The notes: generated from the letters alone by a model not told the origin. Shown: positions 51,215 through 60,324, counted from the first letter of the stretch. The stretch is 64,000 bases of DNA from Streptomyces albipurpureus (GCF_023701525.1 NZ_JAMQAW010000023.1:62001-126000), one strand, 5' to 3'. A program made the numbers and translations.

Positions 51215-52441
51215 ATGCCTGAAGCCGTCATCGTTTCCGCCGCCCGCTCCCCCATCGGCCGAGCCTTCAAGGGCTCACTCAAGGATCTGCGTGCCGATGA
51301 CCTGACCGCGACGATCATTCAGGCGGCCCTTGCCAAGGTGCCCGAGCTCGATCCCCGGGACATCGACGATCTGATGCTCGGCTGCGGCCTCCCCGGCGGT
51401 GAGCAGGGGCACAATCTGGGACGGATCGTGGCCGTTCAGATGGGGATGGACCATCTGCCGGGGTGCACCATCACCCGCTACTGCTCATCGTCGCTGCAGA
51501 CCTCCCGTATGGCCATGCACGCCATCAAGGCCGGTGAGGGCGATGTCTTCATCTCGGCCGGCGTGGAGATGGTCTCCCGGTTCGCCAAGGGCTCCTCCGA
51601 CGCGCAGCCCGATACCCAGAACCCGCTCTTCGCACAGGCTCAGGCGCGTACCGCCACGACCGCCGAGGGCGGTGTCGACAGCTGGCACGACCCTCGTGAG
51701 GACGGTCTTCTGCCGGACGCGTACATCGCCATGGGCCAGACCGCCGAGAACCTCGCCCGCTTCAAGGGCATCACTCGGGCGGAGATGGACGAGTTCGGCG
51801 TCCGCTCGCAGAACCTCGCCGAGGCCGCCATCGCCAAGGGGTTCTGGGAGCGCGAGATCACTCCCGTCACCACGCCTGACGGCACCGTCGTCAGCGCGGA
51901 CGACGGCCCGCGGGCCGGGGTGACGCTGGAGGGCGTCCAGGGGCTGCGGCCCGTCTTCCGGCCCGATGGGTTCATCACGGCCGGCAACTGCTGTCCGCTC
52001 AATGACGGCGCCGCCGCTCTCGTGATCATGAGCGACACCAAGGCGAGCGAGTTGGGGCTGACGCCCCTCGCCCGCATCGTGTCCACCGGAGTCTCCGGAC
52101 TCTCGCCCGAGATCATGGGTTACGGACCGGTCGAGGCATCCAAGCAGGCACTCGCCAGGGCCGGGATGACCATCGACGACATCGATCTGGTCGAGATCAA
52201 CGAGGCGTTCGCCGCCCAGGTCATCCCGTCCTATCGGGATCTGGGCATCGACATCGACATCGACAAGCTGAACGTCAACGGCGGCGCCATCGCCGTCGGC
52301 CACCCCTACGGCATGACGGGCGCCCGCATCACGGCCACCTTGATCAACAGCCTCCAGTTCCACGACAAGCAGTTCGCACTGGAGACGATGTGCGTGGGAG
52401 GCGGCCAGGGCATGGCCATGGTCATCGAGCGGCTCAGCTGA
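51215..52441 (+). CDS. Acetyl-CoA C-acyltransferase (thiolase)
   Basis: 408 residues from the ATG at 51215 with GGAG upstream; the open frame extends to 51140. Motifs: AVIVSAARSPIGRAFKGSLKD (start), the active-site cysteine in GCTITRYCSSSLQTSRMAMHAI near residue 93, NVNGGAIAVGHPYGMTGARI (catalytic histidine) and LETMCVGGGQGMAMVIE (second cysteine). It acts in fatty-acid beta-oxidation or ketoadipate-type thiolysis. The final codons (ERLS) and stop lie in a 101-bp direct repeat, see the repeat entry. Confidence 0.95.
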   Translation: MPEAVIVSAARSPIGRAFKGSLKDLRADDLTATIIQAALAKVPELDPRDIDDLMLGCGLPGGEQGHNLGRIVAVQMGMDHLPGCTITRYCSSSLQTSRMAMHAIKAGEGDVFISAGVEMVSRFAKGSSDAQPDTQNPLFAQAQARTATTAEGGVDSWHDPREDGLLPDAYIAMGQTAENLARFKGITRAEMDEFGVRSQNLAEAAIAKGFWEREITPVTTPDGTVVSADDGPRAGVTLEGVQGLRPVFRPDGFITAGNCCPLNDGAAALVIMSDTKASELGLTPLARIVSTGVSGLSPEIMGYGPVEASKQALARAGMTIDDIDLVEINEAFAAQVIPSYRDLGIDIDIDKLNVNGGAIAVGHPYGMTGARITATLINSLQFHDKQFALETMCVGGGQGMAMVIERLS

Positions 52442-52645
52442 GGTGCAGTGGAGGGTAGGGGTCGCCCGAGGAACGAGGGCGGCACCTGCCCGCAACGAAA
52501 GCGAAGCTGAACGCGACCACAAACACCCAGCGGCTCAGCTGAGGTGCAGTGGAGGGTAGGGGTCGCCCGAGGAACGAGGGCGGCACCTGCCCGCAACGAA
52601 AACGAAGCTGAACGCGACCACAAACACCCAGCGGCTCAGCTGAGG
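52430..52645. repeat. 101-bp direct repeat duplicating the thiolase 3' end
   Basis: The unit starting CGGCTCAGCTGAGG at 52430 recurs at 52531 and starts again at 52632, spacing exactly 101 bases. Copies 1 and 2 differ at only two or fewer positions (AAAGCG versus AAAACG). The third copy breaks off after about 14 bases. The first copy contains the last codons and stop of the thiolase. The remaining stretch to 53015 has no gene. Confidence 0.93.
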
Positions 52646-53015
52646 CGCGGTGGAGGGTTCGCCCACGTCAGCTGTGGTCCTGGGGAGTTCGCCCGGCGGT
52701 TCAGCTGAGGTGAAGCGGAGTCCGCGCAGGGGCCCAGCTCATGCGGGCAGCAGCGGCCCCCGGCCGTCTCGCTGAGGCTGCGGTGCCACCGCTCGCCACC
52801 GACATGGCACTCAGGGCCAAGTCGTGACCGAAACTGCCCCAGGATGTGACCTTGGTCCTGGGGCAGGTGCATTTCCGCAGGTCAAACCAGTATCGCGGTA
52901 AACACCGGGCCAAAAGTCCTGTCCAATTCGTGACGTAATGCACTGACAGCTCGGGCAGGCCCATCGCAAGCTGATGTAGGAAGTCGGGGGTGTCGACGAA
53001 AACGGGAGTACGTCA

Positions 53016-53894
53016 GTGAGCACCATGTCTCTTGCCCTGCTGCTGACCACGGCCGCCGCAACGGTTGTGGGCGCCGCTGCTCTGCACGCCGCCCATGGGC
53101 TTCGCCGGCAGGTCACAGCCCTGCGCACCGAACTGTCCGAGCTGAACATCGCGGCCACCGCGCGGCCCATCGCCGCCGTGCCGCAGGCCCGCCCCACCCC
53201 CCTGGCGGAGATCAGGGCCGCCGTCGCCGAGGCCCTCGCGGAGGAGCGGGAGCGTGAGCTGGCCGAGGCCAGGGCCTTCTGGGCGGCCCAGGAGTCCCGC
53301 GACGCCAGTGACGCCCCCGCCCGACTCGGCGGGGACGTCACCGCGCCCCTGCTGGGCGGTATGGGCACACCCGGTGACGAACTGCCGTTCTATGTGCCGC
53401 GGCAGGCCGACTTCGTCGGTCTGGAGGCCTTGGACCTGGATGCCATCGAGGGGCAGGACGAGTTGGTGGAGTTCATCGACTACGCCGATCTGCCCGAGGT
53501 CATCGAGTTCGCCGAGGACTCCCCCGAGCTGGCAGCGGCCCGGCGCCGTCACCCCTCACACCCCGACTTCGTGCCCGTACAGACTCCGGTGGTCACCGAT
53601 CATGAACGGACCGTGGAGCGCCTGGAAAGCCTCGCCGAGGCGCGTACCGAGCTGGCCGATGTCAGGCCGGGCCCGCTGGGAACGCTCGATGTCTATGTGT
53701 TCACGGACGGCACCACGCTCTGTATGACTCCCGGTCATCGGGAGACCGCGGAGCGCCTGGCGAACGCCCTGCGCGCCGGTGACACTCCCGTACTGCTGGG
53801 TGGCTCCAGCGTCTCCGGGGCGTACGCCCTGACCTTCGTCTGTGGCGAGGAGAGCGTCTACATACTCGCGGACCGCGTCATAGCGTCCCTGTGA
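53016..53894 (+). CDS. Conserved protein with N-terminal membrane anchor, unknown function
   Basis: 292 residues from a GTG (ATG nine bases on). An N-terminal hydrophobic helix (about residues 5-25) precedes a coiled-coil-like charged segment (ELRAAVAEALAEERERELAEAR-like, residues about 65-90). An acidic middle (EALDLDAIEGQDELVEFIDY) and a compact C-terminal domain of about 100 residues (DHERTVERLESLAEARTELA, LGTLDVYVFTDGTTLCMTPGH, GSSVSGAYALTFVCGEESVYILADRVI) follow. I do not recognise the family. No operon partner is obvious. Confidence 0.78.
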   Translation: MSTMSLALLLTTAAATVVGAAALHAAHGLRRQVTALRTELSELNIAATARPIAAVPQARPTPLAEIRAAVAEALAEERERELAEARAFWAAQESRDASDAPARLGGDVTAPLLGGMGTPGDELPFYVPRQADFVGLEALDLDAIEGQDELVEFIDYADLPEVIEFAEDSPELAAARRRHPSHPDFVPVQTPVVTDHERTVERLESLAEARTELADVRPGPLGTLDVYVFTDGTTLCMTPGHRETAERLANALRAGDTPVLLGGSSVSGAYALTFVCGEESVYILADRVIASL

Positions 53895-53918
53895 TGCCCG
53901 CGGTCGTCTCCGCGCCCG

Positions 53919-54245
53919 TCATCGAAAGGCACGTTCCGCAGCTGCTTTGACCAGAATCGCGGCCTCGTCCACCTCTGCCGTACGGCGGGACGGGGCCGTT
54001 CTCAGCGCCTCGGCCAAATCCGTTCCGGCCACCATCAGTTGGTCCGCGACGGCGAAGAGGCCCATGTCGGGCATGGTTCGAGGCTCTCGCTCGGGGGCTT
54101 CGATCCGTTGGGCACGCAGTGCCAACTCCCTGGCCAGCCCCAGTGCCTCCGCTGCGGCCCCGCGTTGGAGGCGGCTCTGCGGGGCGACTCGCAGCCGGTC
54201 GGCGAAACGGTCGACGGCCACGGTCAGCTCTGTCGTATCAAGCAC
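53919..54245 (-). CDS. Small helical protein of unknown function
   Basis: 108 residues, all-helical and Ala/Leu/Arg-rich (VDRFADRLRVAPQSRLQRGAAAE, then VADQLMVAGTDLAEALR and VDEAAILVKAAAERAFR). It is convergent with the membrane-anchored protein, 24 bases between stops. Looks like a real gene by third-position GC; family not recognised. Confidence 0.7.
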   Translation of the reverse strand: MLDTTELTVAVDRFADRLRVAPQSRLQRGAAAEALGLARELALRAQRIEAPEREPRTMPDMGLFAVADQLMVAGTDLAEALRTAPSRRTAEVDEAAILVKAAAERAFR

Positions 54246-54344
54246 CGTTCGACCTTATGCGCATCTCCGGGACTGTTGCCAATACGCGAACCCTCAGGCA
54301 CGGTGTCGGGAAGGAGCACACGCGCAACGCGTCCGGAGGCGCCG

Positions 54345-54575
54345 ATGTCACAGCTCTTCTCCGAAGAGACCCACCGCAATTTGCTCTCCCGAATCCCCCA
54401 TTGCACCGGTCGTGAGGTATCCGACTGGCTCCGCACCGTCGAGGATGGCCCGTCCCTCATCCGTTTTGAGGAGAAGGTCAGCTGGCTCCGGGGCGAACAC
54501 GATCTCGCATACGGCCACGCCAAAGCGATCATCCATGAGTACGACCTCAGGCGGGCCGCCCGCAGACTGCTGTAG
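54345..54575 (+). CDS. DUF4287-like protein
   Basis: 76 residues from an ATG with GGAGG six bases upstream. The sequence TGREVSDWLRTVEDGPSLIRFEEKVSWLRGEHDLAYGHAKAIIHEYDLRRAARRLL fits the DUF4287 pattern (T/S-G-x-x-xxxW...W L...HG.G.A.AI). Role unknown. Divergent from the small helical protein gene. Confidence 0.8.
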   Translation: MSQLFSEETHRNLLSRIPHCTGREVSDWLRTVEDGPSLIRFEEKVSWLRGEHDLAYGHAKAIIHEYDLRRAARRLL

Positions 54576-54623
54576 CCCCTTCCCATGACCCCTATTGGCA
54601 TCTGTCCGACCCCCTGACATGCG

Positions 54624-54656
54624 GAAGGGCCCGCAGGCAGTGCCTGCGGGCCCTTC
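54624..54656. terminator. Bidirectional terminator
   Basis: GAAGGGCCCGCAGGCA and TGCCTGCGGGCCCTTC form a perfect 16-bp stem with one central base, between two convergent genes. Confidence 0.92.
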
Positions 54657-54667
54657 TCTACGAGGTG

Positions 54668-55555
54668 TTAGTCGTTGCCCTGGAGGATCGAGAGGAGACG
54701 CAGCATCTCCAGGTAGATCCAGACGAGGGTCAGGGTGAGGCCGAAGGCCGCCAGCCAGGATTCCTCGCGCGGGGCACCATAGGTGAGCCCGTCCTCGACC
54801 TGCTTGAAGTCGAGAGCGAGGAAGCAGGCACCGAGGATGATGCCGATCACTCCGAAGAGAATGCCCAGGCCGCCGCTGCGGAAGCCGAGGCCGTCACCGC
54901 CGCCGATCACGGCGAACAGGAGATTGACCGCCATCAGGAGCACAAAGCCCATCGCGGCGGCCATGACGAAGCCGTAGAAGCGACGGTTGACCCTGATCCA
55001 GCGCATCTTGTAGGCGATGAGCACACCTGCGAAGACCGCCATCGTGCCCAGGACCGCCTGGGGGACGACACCCGCGCTGATGTAGGTGCTGACCGCGCTG
55101 GAGATGACTCCGAGGAAGACACCCTCGAACGCGGCATAGCTCAGGATCAGCGCCGGAACCGGCTTGCTCTTGAAGGCCTGGACGAGCGCCAGGACCATCG
55201 CGATGAGCGCGGCACCGATGGCGATGCCATACGACTTGCCGATGCTGTCCTGGTCGACGGGCAACAGGAACCAGGAGAGGGCTGCGGTGACGACCACGGT
55301 GCCGAGTGTCATCGCGGTGCGCGAGACAACATCGTCGATGGTCATCACACGGGAACTGGGGGGAGCCTGCTGGTCCCCACCGAGCTGGGTGTCGGCCGGT
55401 GCGTACGGGTTGGTCGCGTACGGGTTGCCGGTGCCCGGGGCGTAGGGGTTGGTTCCTACGGCGGGGCCCCCGGCCTGCGGCTGCGCGTTGAAGCCCGCAT
55501 TGCCGTTGTCGCGGCTGAACCCCCGTCGCGAGAAGACCGGGTTACTGCTCCTCAT
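54668..55555 (-). CDS. Bax inhibitor-1/YccA-family membrane protein
   Basis: 295 residues. A Pro/Gly/Asn-rich N-terminus (including repeated NPYA motifs, about residues 35-55) precedes seven membrane helices. Visible family stretches: MTIDDVVSRTAMTLGTVVV, AAFEGVFLGVISSA, VLGTMAVFAGVLIAYKMRWIRV, and LGACFLALDFKQVEDGLTYGAPREESWLAAFGLTLTLVWIYLEMLRLL. The family includes Bax-inhibitor-like proton/calcium-leak proteins of the plasma membrane. Function in Streptomyces is undefined. Confidence 0.93.
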   Translation of the reverse strand: MRSSNPVFSRRGFSRDNGNAGFNAQPQAGGPAVGTNPYAPGTGNPYATNPYAPADTQLGGDQQAPPSSRVMTIDDVVSRTAMTLGTVVVTAALSWFLLPVDQDSIGKSYGIAIGAALIAMVLALVQAFKSKPVPALILSYAAFEGVFLGVISSAVSTYISAGVVPQAVLGTMAVFAGVLIAYKMRWIRVNRRFYGFVMAAAMGFVLLMAVNLLFAVIGGGDGLGFRSGGLGILFGVIGIILGACFLALDFKQVEDGLTYGAPREESWLAAFGLTLTLVWIYLEMLRLLSILQGND

Positions 55556-56221
55556 CTCACTCCTCCATGGCCACCGTGCGCGGCCTTGCGTTAAGAGTAA
55601 TGCGGGTGCAAAGAAAGCACCCTAATGCTCTAGGAGGATCTTTCCCGATCGTGACCCATGTAACAGGCCAATTTCTGCCGTTCCACTCCATCTGATGGGC
55701 GCCCGACGCTCCTGTGCTTCCCCAGCCCCCGGCGGTGGGCCGGGGGCCCGGGGGCTGGCCCGGGGCAAGCGGGGGCGGGGCTCGGTTGGGGGAGGCCTCC
55801 GCGCACACCGCCCGCTCCCCCAACCAGGTGGCGGAAAGCAGAACGGACAAGAGGCCGCGTCAGGCTTCCACCCCTGACGGCGGTCACAGCCGACGGCTCC
55901 GTCGCGGCGAGCCTCACGGCAGCCGTGCCGAGTGATCGCTGGTGGTCCGTGCGACCCTCGCTGTCCGACGCACGGCCGGACGGACCTATTCGCCGCCCCG
56001 CTTGATATTCCCGCTGCATTCGATTGGCCGGGTATTCGGGGGTGGACGTCTTTCAGCAGAAGGGGCGGAACCCCGCACTGTTTTCGATGGTCACGCGATG
56101 AACACTGGTGGCTGATCCGTCACGGTCAGCAACCTGGCGCACGGGGAGAATTCTCCGACCATACGGTCAGTACGTACCGACCGTACCGACCCGACCAGCC
56201 AGAGGCGATGAGCGTGAACCG

Positions 56222-56241
56222 TGCAGCTCCGCGGAGCTGCA
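56222..56241. promoter_or_regulatory. Perfect 20-bp palindrome
   Basis: TGCAGCTCCGCGGAGCTGCA is its own reverse complement. It lies isolated in the gene-poor stretch; no clear promoter or gene boundary is at this place. Confidence 0.4.
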
Positions 56242-56365
56242 GACAGGCAACGCGCCAGGACTCTTCGTCCCGCGCCCAGCTCCGTAGCTGCTCGATACAT
56301 CGGCGAGTTCCAGACCCTCCTCGGGTTCCCCACAGATCAGTGCTCCGGACCACGGCACCTCGGGG

Positions 56366-56557
56366 TCAGGATTCCAGCCCACTGGCGATACGGACCGCCT
56401 GCACACTCAACCGGCGCGGGGCCCGACCCACATAGGGAGTCGCAAAGGCACCCAGCACCGCCCGAGCCAGCTCGCCGGCACCCGACGTCGGCCCTTCCTC
56501 GATCGCTTCCGCCCAGTGGACGGGCTTCCCCCATGGCATGGGCAACGCTTCACTCAT
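56366..56557 (-). CDS. Possible 63-residue protein
   Basis: An ATG at 56557 is preceded ten bases upstream by AGGAG. The translation (MSEALPMPWGKPVHWAEAIE, then ELARAVLGAFATPYVG) has plausible amino acid composition but no recognised family. It may equally be chance. Confidence 0.35.
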   Translation of the reverse strand: MSEALPMPWGKPVHWAEAIEEGPTSGAGELARAVLGAFATPYVGRAPRRLSVQAVRIASGLES

Positions 56558-57053
56558 GGCCGTCGTACTCCTGTTTCGCCACCTCTACCCCGGCGAAAGC
56601 CACTGGGCCGCGCCGCTCCCCGGCACGGCCAGGTCGGCCCCCACACGTTTCCCCCCAGCTCAGCCGGTCCACGCCCCACTGGCCGCGACAGAGCGCAGCC
56701 ACCTTGCGGCGAATCTCGGACCTCGGAGAACCGGACCGAACTGGCCGGTCCTAGCCCGATTCTCGGCTTGCCGGCCGGGGTCTGTACCCGAGGGCGCACT
56801 CCCGGGCGCATCTGTAGCCGGAGTAGAGATCGGGTGCCATAGCGCAGCGGCGAACGCGCCGGTCGGAGGCGGTTTTCGTGACGCTCAAAGGTATGGCCCG
56901 CTGTTCACCTGGCGGCAATTCGGTCATACGGGCGCCGCGGGCCGGGCGTTGTTGGCGGTGCAGCATGTGCCATGTGCAGGGAGTCTGCATATTCGGCCGC
57001 CGCACCCGGTGGCGGCCGGGTCGCCCCGCCCGCCACCGGGTCGCAACCGCGGG

Positions 57054-58376
57054 TCAGCGCCGCAGACCGCGGTCCAGCGCGGCGATCAGCGAGCCCTGGG
57101 CGTCATCCCCGTCCAGGGACCAGACCATCACGCCGCCGAGACCGTTCCGCTGGGTGTAGCGGGCCTTCTGGGCGGCGGTGGCCGGGGTGTCGTACGTCCA
57201 GAACTCGGTGCCGTCGTACTTCCAGGCCGCGCCGAACTCGCGGTCGGTGTGCACGGCGCCCGGCAGGTCCTTGATGGCCTTGTAGGGCAGTTGGCCGCCG
57301 CCGCGCGGGGACATGCCGGTGGCGGGCTGGTAGAGGCCGTTCTTCGCCCCGGCGGGCACTCCCGTCCAGCCGTAGCCCCAGGATGGCACCCCGAGCACCG
57401 CCTTGCGGGCCGGCAGGCCGCCGGCCAGGTAGTGCCGCACCACCCGGTCCGCGCTGTAGCTGTAGCCGATGCCGGAGGGGTCGGCCGGGTCGGTGTAGAG
57501 GTTCGCCTGGTGGTTGGTCGGGCCCTGCGGCTCCCAGGAGCCGTGCATGGTGTAGGTCATCAGGTTCAGGTAGTCCACCTGGCGGGCGACCTTCCGCAGC
57601 TCCAGCCGGTCCGCGACGTCGGTGTTGTTGGCTACGGCCGCCGTCAGCAGGTGGCGCCCCCGCCCGCTGCCGCCCACCGCGTCCAGCTGCCGCCGGAACT
57701 CGGCCAGCAGCAGGGTGAAGTTGCGGCCGTCCTCGGGGCGCACATGGTTGTCCGGCAGACCGTCGCCGCCCGGGTGCTCCCAGTCGAGGTCGATGCCGTC
57801 GAAGACGCCCGCGGCGCTGCCCGGGCCGCCCCCCGGCGCGTCCAGCTGCGGCAGGTTGCCCTTGATGTAGAGGTCGACGCAGGAGGCCACGAACTTCTTG
57901 CGCGCGGCGTCGGTGGCGGCCACGTCCGAGAAGTACTTGGACCAGCCCCAGCCGCCGATCGAGATGACGACCTTCAGGTGGGGGTTCTTCGCCTTCAGCT
58001 TCCGCAACTGGTTGAAGCTGCCTTTCAGCGGCTGGTCCCAGTTGTCGGCGACGCCGTCCACCGAGTCGGCCGCGTCGATCGGGCGCTGGTAGTCGGCCCA
58101 GGCGTCGGCCTGGTCGGCCAGGTTGTCCGCGAAGCAGGTGCCCTCGGGGGAGATGTTGCCGAAGGCGTAGTTGATCACGGTCAGCTTCGCCGCCTGGCCC
58201 GAGTCCTGGACCTTCTTGGCGGAGAAGCCGCTGTAGACGCTCCACCCGGTGAAGTAGGCCACACGGTGGCCGGGCAGCTGGCGGCTGTCGTCGTCATCGG
58301 CTTGAGCGGTCGCGGGGACCGCGACGAGCGAGGCGAGCAGAGCCGTCGCCAGGAACGCGGAGGTGCGTCTGAACAT
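57054..58376 (-). CDS. Secreted chitinase, glycoside hydrolase family 18
   Basis: 440 residues. Signal peptide about residues 1-26 (MFRRTSAFLATALLASLVAV, cleavage after ATAQA). The GH18 barrel has HRVAYFTGWSVYSG, KLTVINYAFGN, LKVVISIGGWGWSKYFSD and the catalytic motif VFDGIDLDWEHPGGDG (DxxDxDxE, acid glutamate). It also has YLNLMTYTMHGSWEP and the closing MVWSLDGDDAQGSLIAAL. No carbohydrate-binding module. It hydrolyses chitin outside the cell. A DasR-like site overlaps its upstream region. Confidence 0.94.
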   Translation of the reverse strand: MFRRTSAFLATALLASLVAVPATAQADDDDSRQLPGHRVAYFTGWSVYSGFSAKKVQDSGQAAKLTVINYAFGNISPEGTCFADNLADQADAWADYQRPIDAADSVDGVADNWDQPLKGSFNQLRKLKAKNPHLKVVISIGGWGWSKYFSDVAATDAARKKFVASCVDLYIKGNLPQLDAPGGGPGSAAGVFDGIDLDWEHPGGDGLPDNHVRPEDGRNFTLLLAEFRRQLDAVGGSGRGRHLLTAAVANNTDVADRLELRKVARQVDYLNLMTYTMHGSWEPQGPTNHQANLYTDPADPSGIGYSYSADRVVRHYLAGGLPARKAVLGVPSWGYGWTGVPAGAKNGLYQPATGMSPRGGGQLPYKAIKDLPGAVHTDREFGAAWKYDGTEFWTYDTPATAAQKARYTQRNGLGGVMVWSLDGDDAQGSLIAALDRGLRR

Positions 58377-58402
58377 ACTGGTGGCCTTGTCTGAGTGGGG
58401 TC

Positions 58403-58418
58403 AGAGGTCTGTACCAAT
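58403..58418 (-). promoter_or_regulatory. DasR-like operator upstream of the chitinase
   Basis: On the gene's strand the sequence ATTGGTACAGACCTCT lies 27-42 bases upstream of the start. Compared with the DasR consensus AGTGGTCTAGACCACT, 12 of 16 positions agree, including the GGT...GACC core. DasR controls chitinase genes in Streptomyces through N-acetylglucosamine metabolites. Confidence 0.6.
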
Positions 58419-58508
58419 CGCGAGAAGAGATCTAGCCCATGCCGGGGGGTGCACACAAGAGGCCGGACCACACGAAGTAGCCTGGCCCTCTTGGGAATTG
58501 ATGAAGTG

Positions 58509-58730
58509 TCAGCGACTCAGGCTGCGCAGCACGTACTGCAGAATGCCGCCGTTGCGGTAGTAGTCCGCCTCACCGTGGGTGTCGATGCGGACCATCGCGT
58601 CGAACTCGACCGAGCCCGCGCTGACCTTGACGGTCTTCAGGGTGCGGCCCTCGTTCAGTCCGGTGACACCGGTGAAGGAGAGTGAAGGAGAAGGTCTCCC
58701 CGCCGGTCAGACCCAGCGACTCGGCCCCGC
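58509..58730 (-). pseudogene. Aconitase 3' remnant with 10-bp duplication frameshift
   Basis: The reverse strand encodes the C-terminus of aconitate hydratase: ESLGLTGGETFSFT, then after a frame break GVTGLNEGRTLKTVKVS, DTHGEADYYRNGGILQYVLR and the stop at 58509. GTGAAGGAGA is tandemly duplicated at 58672-58681 and 58682-58691. Removing one copy restores a perfect reading frame through FTGVTGLNEG. The other nine tenths of the gene are absent. Confidence 0.85.
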
Positions 58731-59019
58731 CGTACACGGCCGATCCCACGTCGCCAGTGCCGCTCGGCCTCGGACGTGACCTTGCCATTCGGGCGGCGCA
58801 GGTACTGCGGCGCGGGCCGCCACAGGCCCCGTACGCACACCTCGGCGCGCGGGGGCCAGAAAGCCGCCAGGGGACGCTGTACGACCAAGGTCCCGCGTGG
58901 CTCCGCCCACTGGATCGCCGCTTGCTTCAGGACCCCTTCCACCCGGCGCAGTTGGTCGGGCCGGCGGTCGGCCGGCCGCTCGTGACCCGGGGCACTGCCG
59001 CGCCCCGGGTCGTGGGAGA

Positions 59020-59127
59020 TCAGCCGGTGTGGCGTCGGCGTCGGCTGGTGGCGACGGCGATCGCGCCGAGGAGGAGGAGCGCTCCGCCTGCCAGGAGGGC
59101 TGGCATCCCCGCGCGAACGCTTTCCGC
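59020..59127 (-). pseudogene. Tail of a cell-wall-anchored protein
   Basis: The reverse strand between an in-frame TGA at 59128-59130 and the stop at 59020 encodes 35 residues ending AGMPALLAGGALLLLGAIAV followed by ATSRRRRHTG. This hydrophobic segment plus basic tail is the end of an LAxTG/LPxTG sorting signal or similar C-terminal anchor. The rest of the gene is missing. The 300 bases on the left (58731-59019) have no convincing gene. Confidence 0.5.
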
Positions 59128-59306
59128 TCACACAGTGGGGTGACCGACACTGAGGTCGTGGTCCTGACCTCGAAGCCACGGTTGCCCACCAGCAGGAAAC
59201 CGTTCAGGCCCACCCATAGGACGGGCAATTCCCGACGCAAGTCAGCACAGCCAACCGGCAATCTCGACCTGGAAGGTCATACAGAGAGCGCTCGCAGCGC
59301 TACGTT

Positions 59307-59621
59307 ATGCACATGACGGGCAACATCCATCTTGCAGCTCACATGGCGGCAGCTGGGTTGAAGCAGTCAGAGCTGGCACAGCGTCTGAACGCCCACGTTG
59401 AGCAGTTGACCGGCAAGTCGGGCAACGTCACCGCCCAACACATCCGCAACTGGCGCACCGGCAAGACTCGATGGCCACAAGAGCGGCTGAGGCTCGCTTT
59501 GAAGGCAGAGTTCGGAGTCCCCATCCTGGACCTGGGATTCGTGCCCCGCTCGTCGGGCACCACGAGTGAGGGAGGTGAACCTGCGCCCGCACCTGTACGC
59601 CTGCATCGAAGGACCCAGTGA
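59307..59621 (+). pseudogene. Truncated XRE-family regulator
   Basis: An N-terminal HTH of 104 residues (ELAQRLNAHVEQLTGKSGNV, TAQHIRNWRTGKTRWPQERL, FGVPILDLGFVPRSSGTT) stops at 59621. In another frame, overlapping as GTGA, the following bases read VKRRTLTTATLSMTAA and TAARPRVG, which is what Streptomyces XRE/TPR regulators have after their HTH. So the gene appears frameshifted and then cut off at about 59700, where toxin remnant sequence of the opposite strand begins. Confidence 0.65.
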
Positions 59622-59697
59622 AGCGTCGTACCCTCACCACCGCGACTCTCTCGATGACAGCAGCGATGCGGCCGGTCCCGACTACTGCTGCCCGACC

Positions 59698-59900
59698 CCG
59701 CGTAGGTATGCGTGAAGACCCCGGCGACGGTGGCCTCCCTCTGGTCCCTCTCCCGTCCCAATGCCCGCGATCCGTGCCCGTAGGGGTCCCGGCCCAATGT
59801 GCGCCCCATGGGCGCCCGGAACTCTGCTGCCGAAAGGCGAGGACATCTGCTTGAGTGATGCTTCCGCCACCGGTGCATACGCGATCTCATATCGACTCAT
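59698..59900 (-). pseudogene. RelE/ParE-like toxin, frameshifted and truncated (copy 1)
   Basis: The ATG at 59900 lies inside the antitoxin gene. The first frame reads MSRYEIAYAPVAEASLKQMS; from about 59830 another frame continues with APMGRTLGRDPYGHGSRALG and RDQREATVAGVFTHTYAG. The two parts together give the standard RelE-like toxin pattern (DPYGHGS, REATVAGV), lacking the last beta strand. Probably inactive. Confidence 0.72.
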
Positions 59901-60096
59901 ACAGCCCCCACTCTTCGGCCTCAAAGCAGGCGAAGACCTCCTCGTCCTCAGTACCAGAGGCAAGGTTGAGAATCCAGTGCCGCACCACATCGGCGACACT
60001 CTCCACCGTCGTCTCGCCCAAGGCCTCATCGAAGAGCCTTCGCTGGTCAGCTGGCAATGCGTTGCGGATGCCCTCGATCGTGGCGGGCGCCTCCAC
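59887..60096 (-). CDS. Antitoxin-like small protein (copy 1)
   Basis: 69 residues from a GTG with GAGG upstream: EAPATIEGIRNALPADQRRL, DEALGETTVESVADVVRHWI, then an acidic tail ending EEWGLYESI. It is of the type found before RelE-like toxins in Streptomyces (DUF6247-like). The frame is intact, although the linked toxin is broken. Confidence 0.65.
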   Translation of the reverse strand: MEAPATIEGIRNALPADQRRLFDEALGETTVESVADVVRHWILNLASGTEDEEVFACFEAEEWGLYESI

Positions 60097-60150
60097 CCTT
60101 TCCTCATTGCTGATGGTTCACCTCGACGCACTGCGCTCAGTCATCACAGG

Positions 60151-60324
60151 CTATTGCTGGCAACAAGACACCAACGGGGGCTTCACAGCACCAGAGGCAG
60201 CGTGTTGCAGCACCAGCCCAGTCCGGGTGCACCTCACGCGCCGAAGTATCTGAAGCACTTCCGCCGGTAGCGCCCGCCGACCGACGGCGGTCGGATCGGC
60301 GTACGTCACGCGGTAGCGGCTCAT
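60151..60324 (-). pseudogene. RelE/ParE-like toxin, N-terminal fragment (copy 2)
   Basis: From the ATG at 60324 the frame reads MSRYRVTYADPTAVGRRALP and AEVLQILRR, matching the toxin N-terminus of copy 1 in position and type. It then continues in unrelated residues to a stop at 60151. Only the first third of the toxin is left. Confidence 0.6.

Larger units (their letters stand above)
55556..57053. other. Long intergenic stretch with no convincing gene
   Basis: About 1.5 kb between the Bax-inhibitor gene and the chitinase. Frames are short and their translations lack family signatures. A lower-GC patch (about 55930-56170) and a 20-bp palindrome at 56222 are the main features. The only short frame with a credible ribosome site is at 56366-56557 on the reverse strand. 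The region may be a decayed gene block. Confidence 0.6.

Noticed and set aside
59711..59783. Forward-strand continuation of the XRE regulator (TVASLWSL-like)
   Set aside because: The same bases on the reverse strand give the much better RelE-like motifs (DPYGHGS, REATVAGV), so the toxin reading is preferred.
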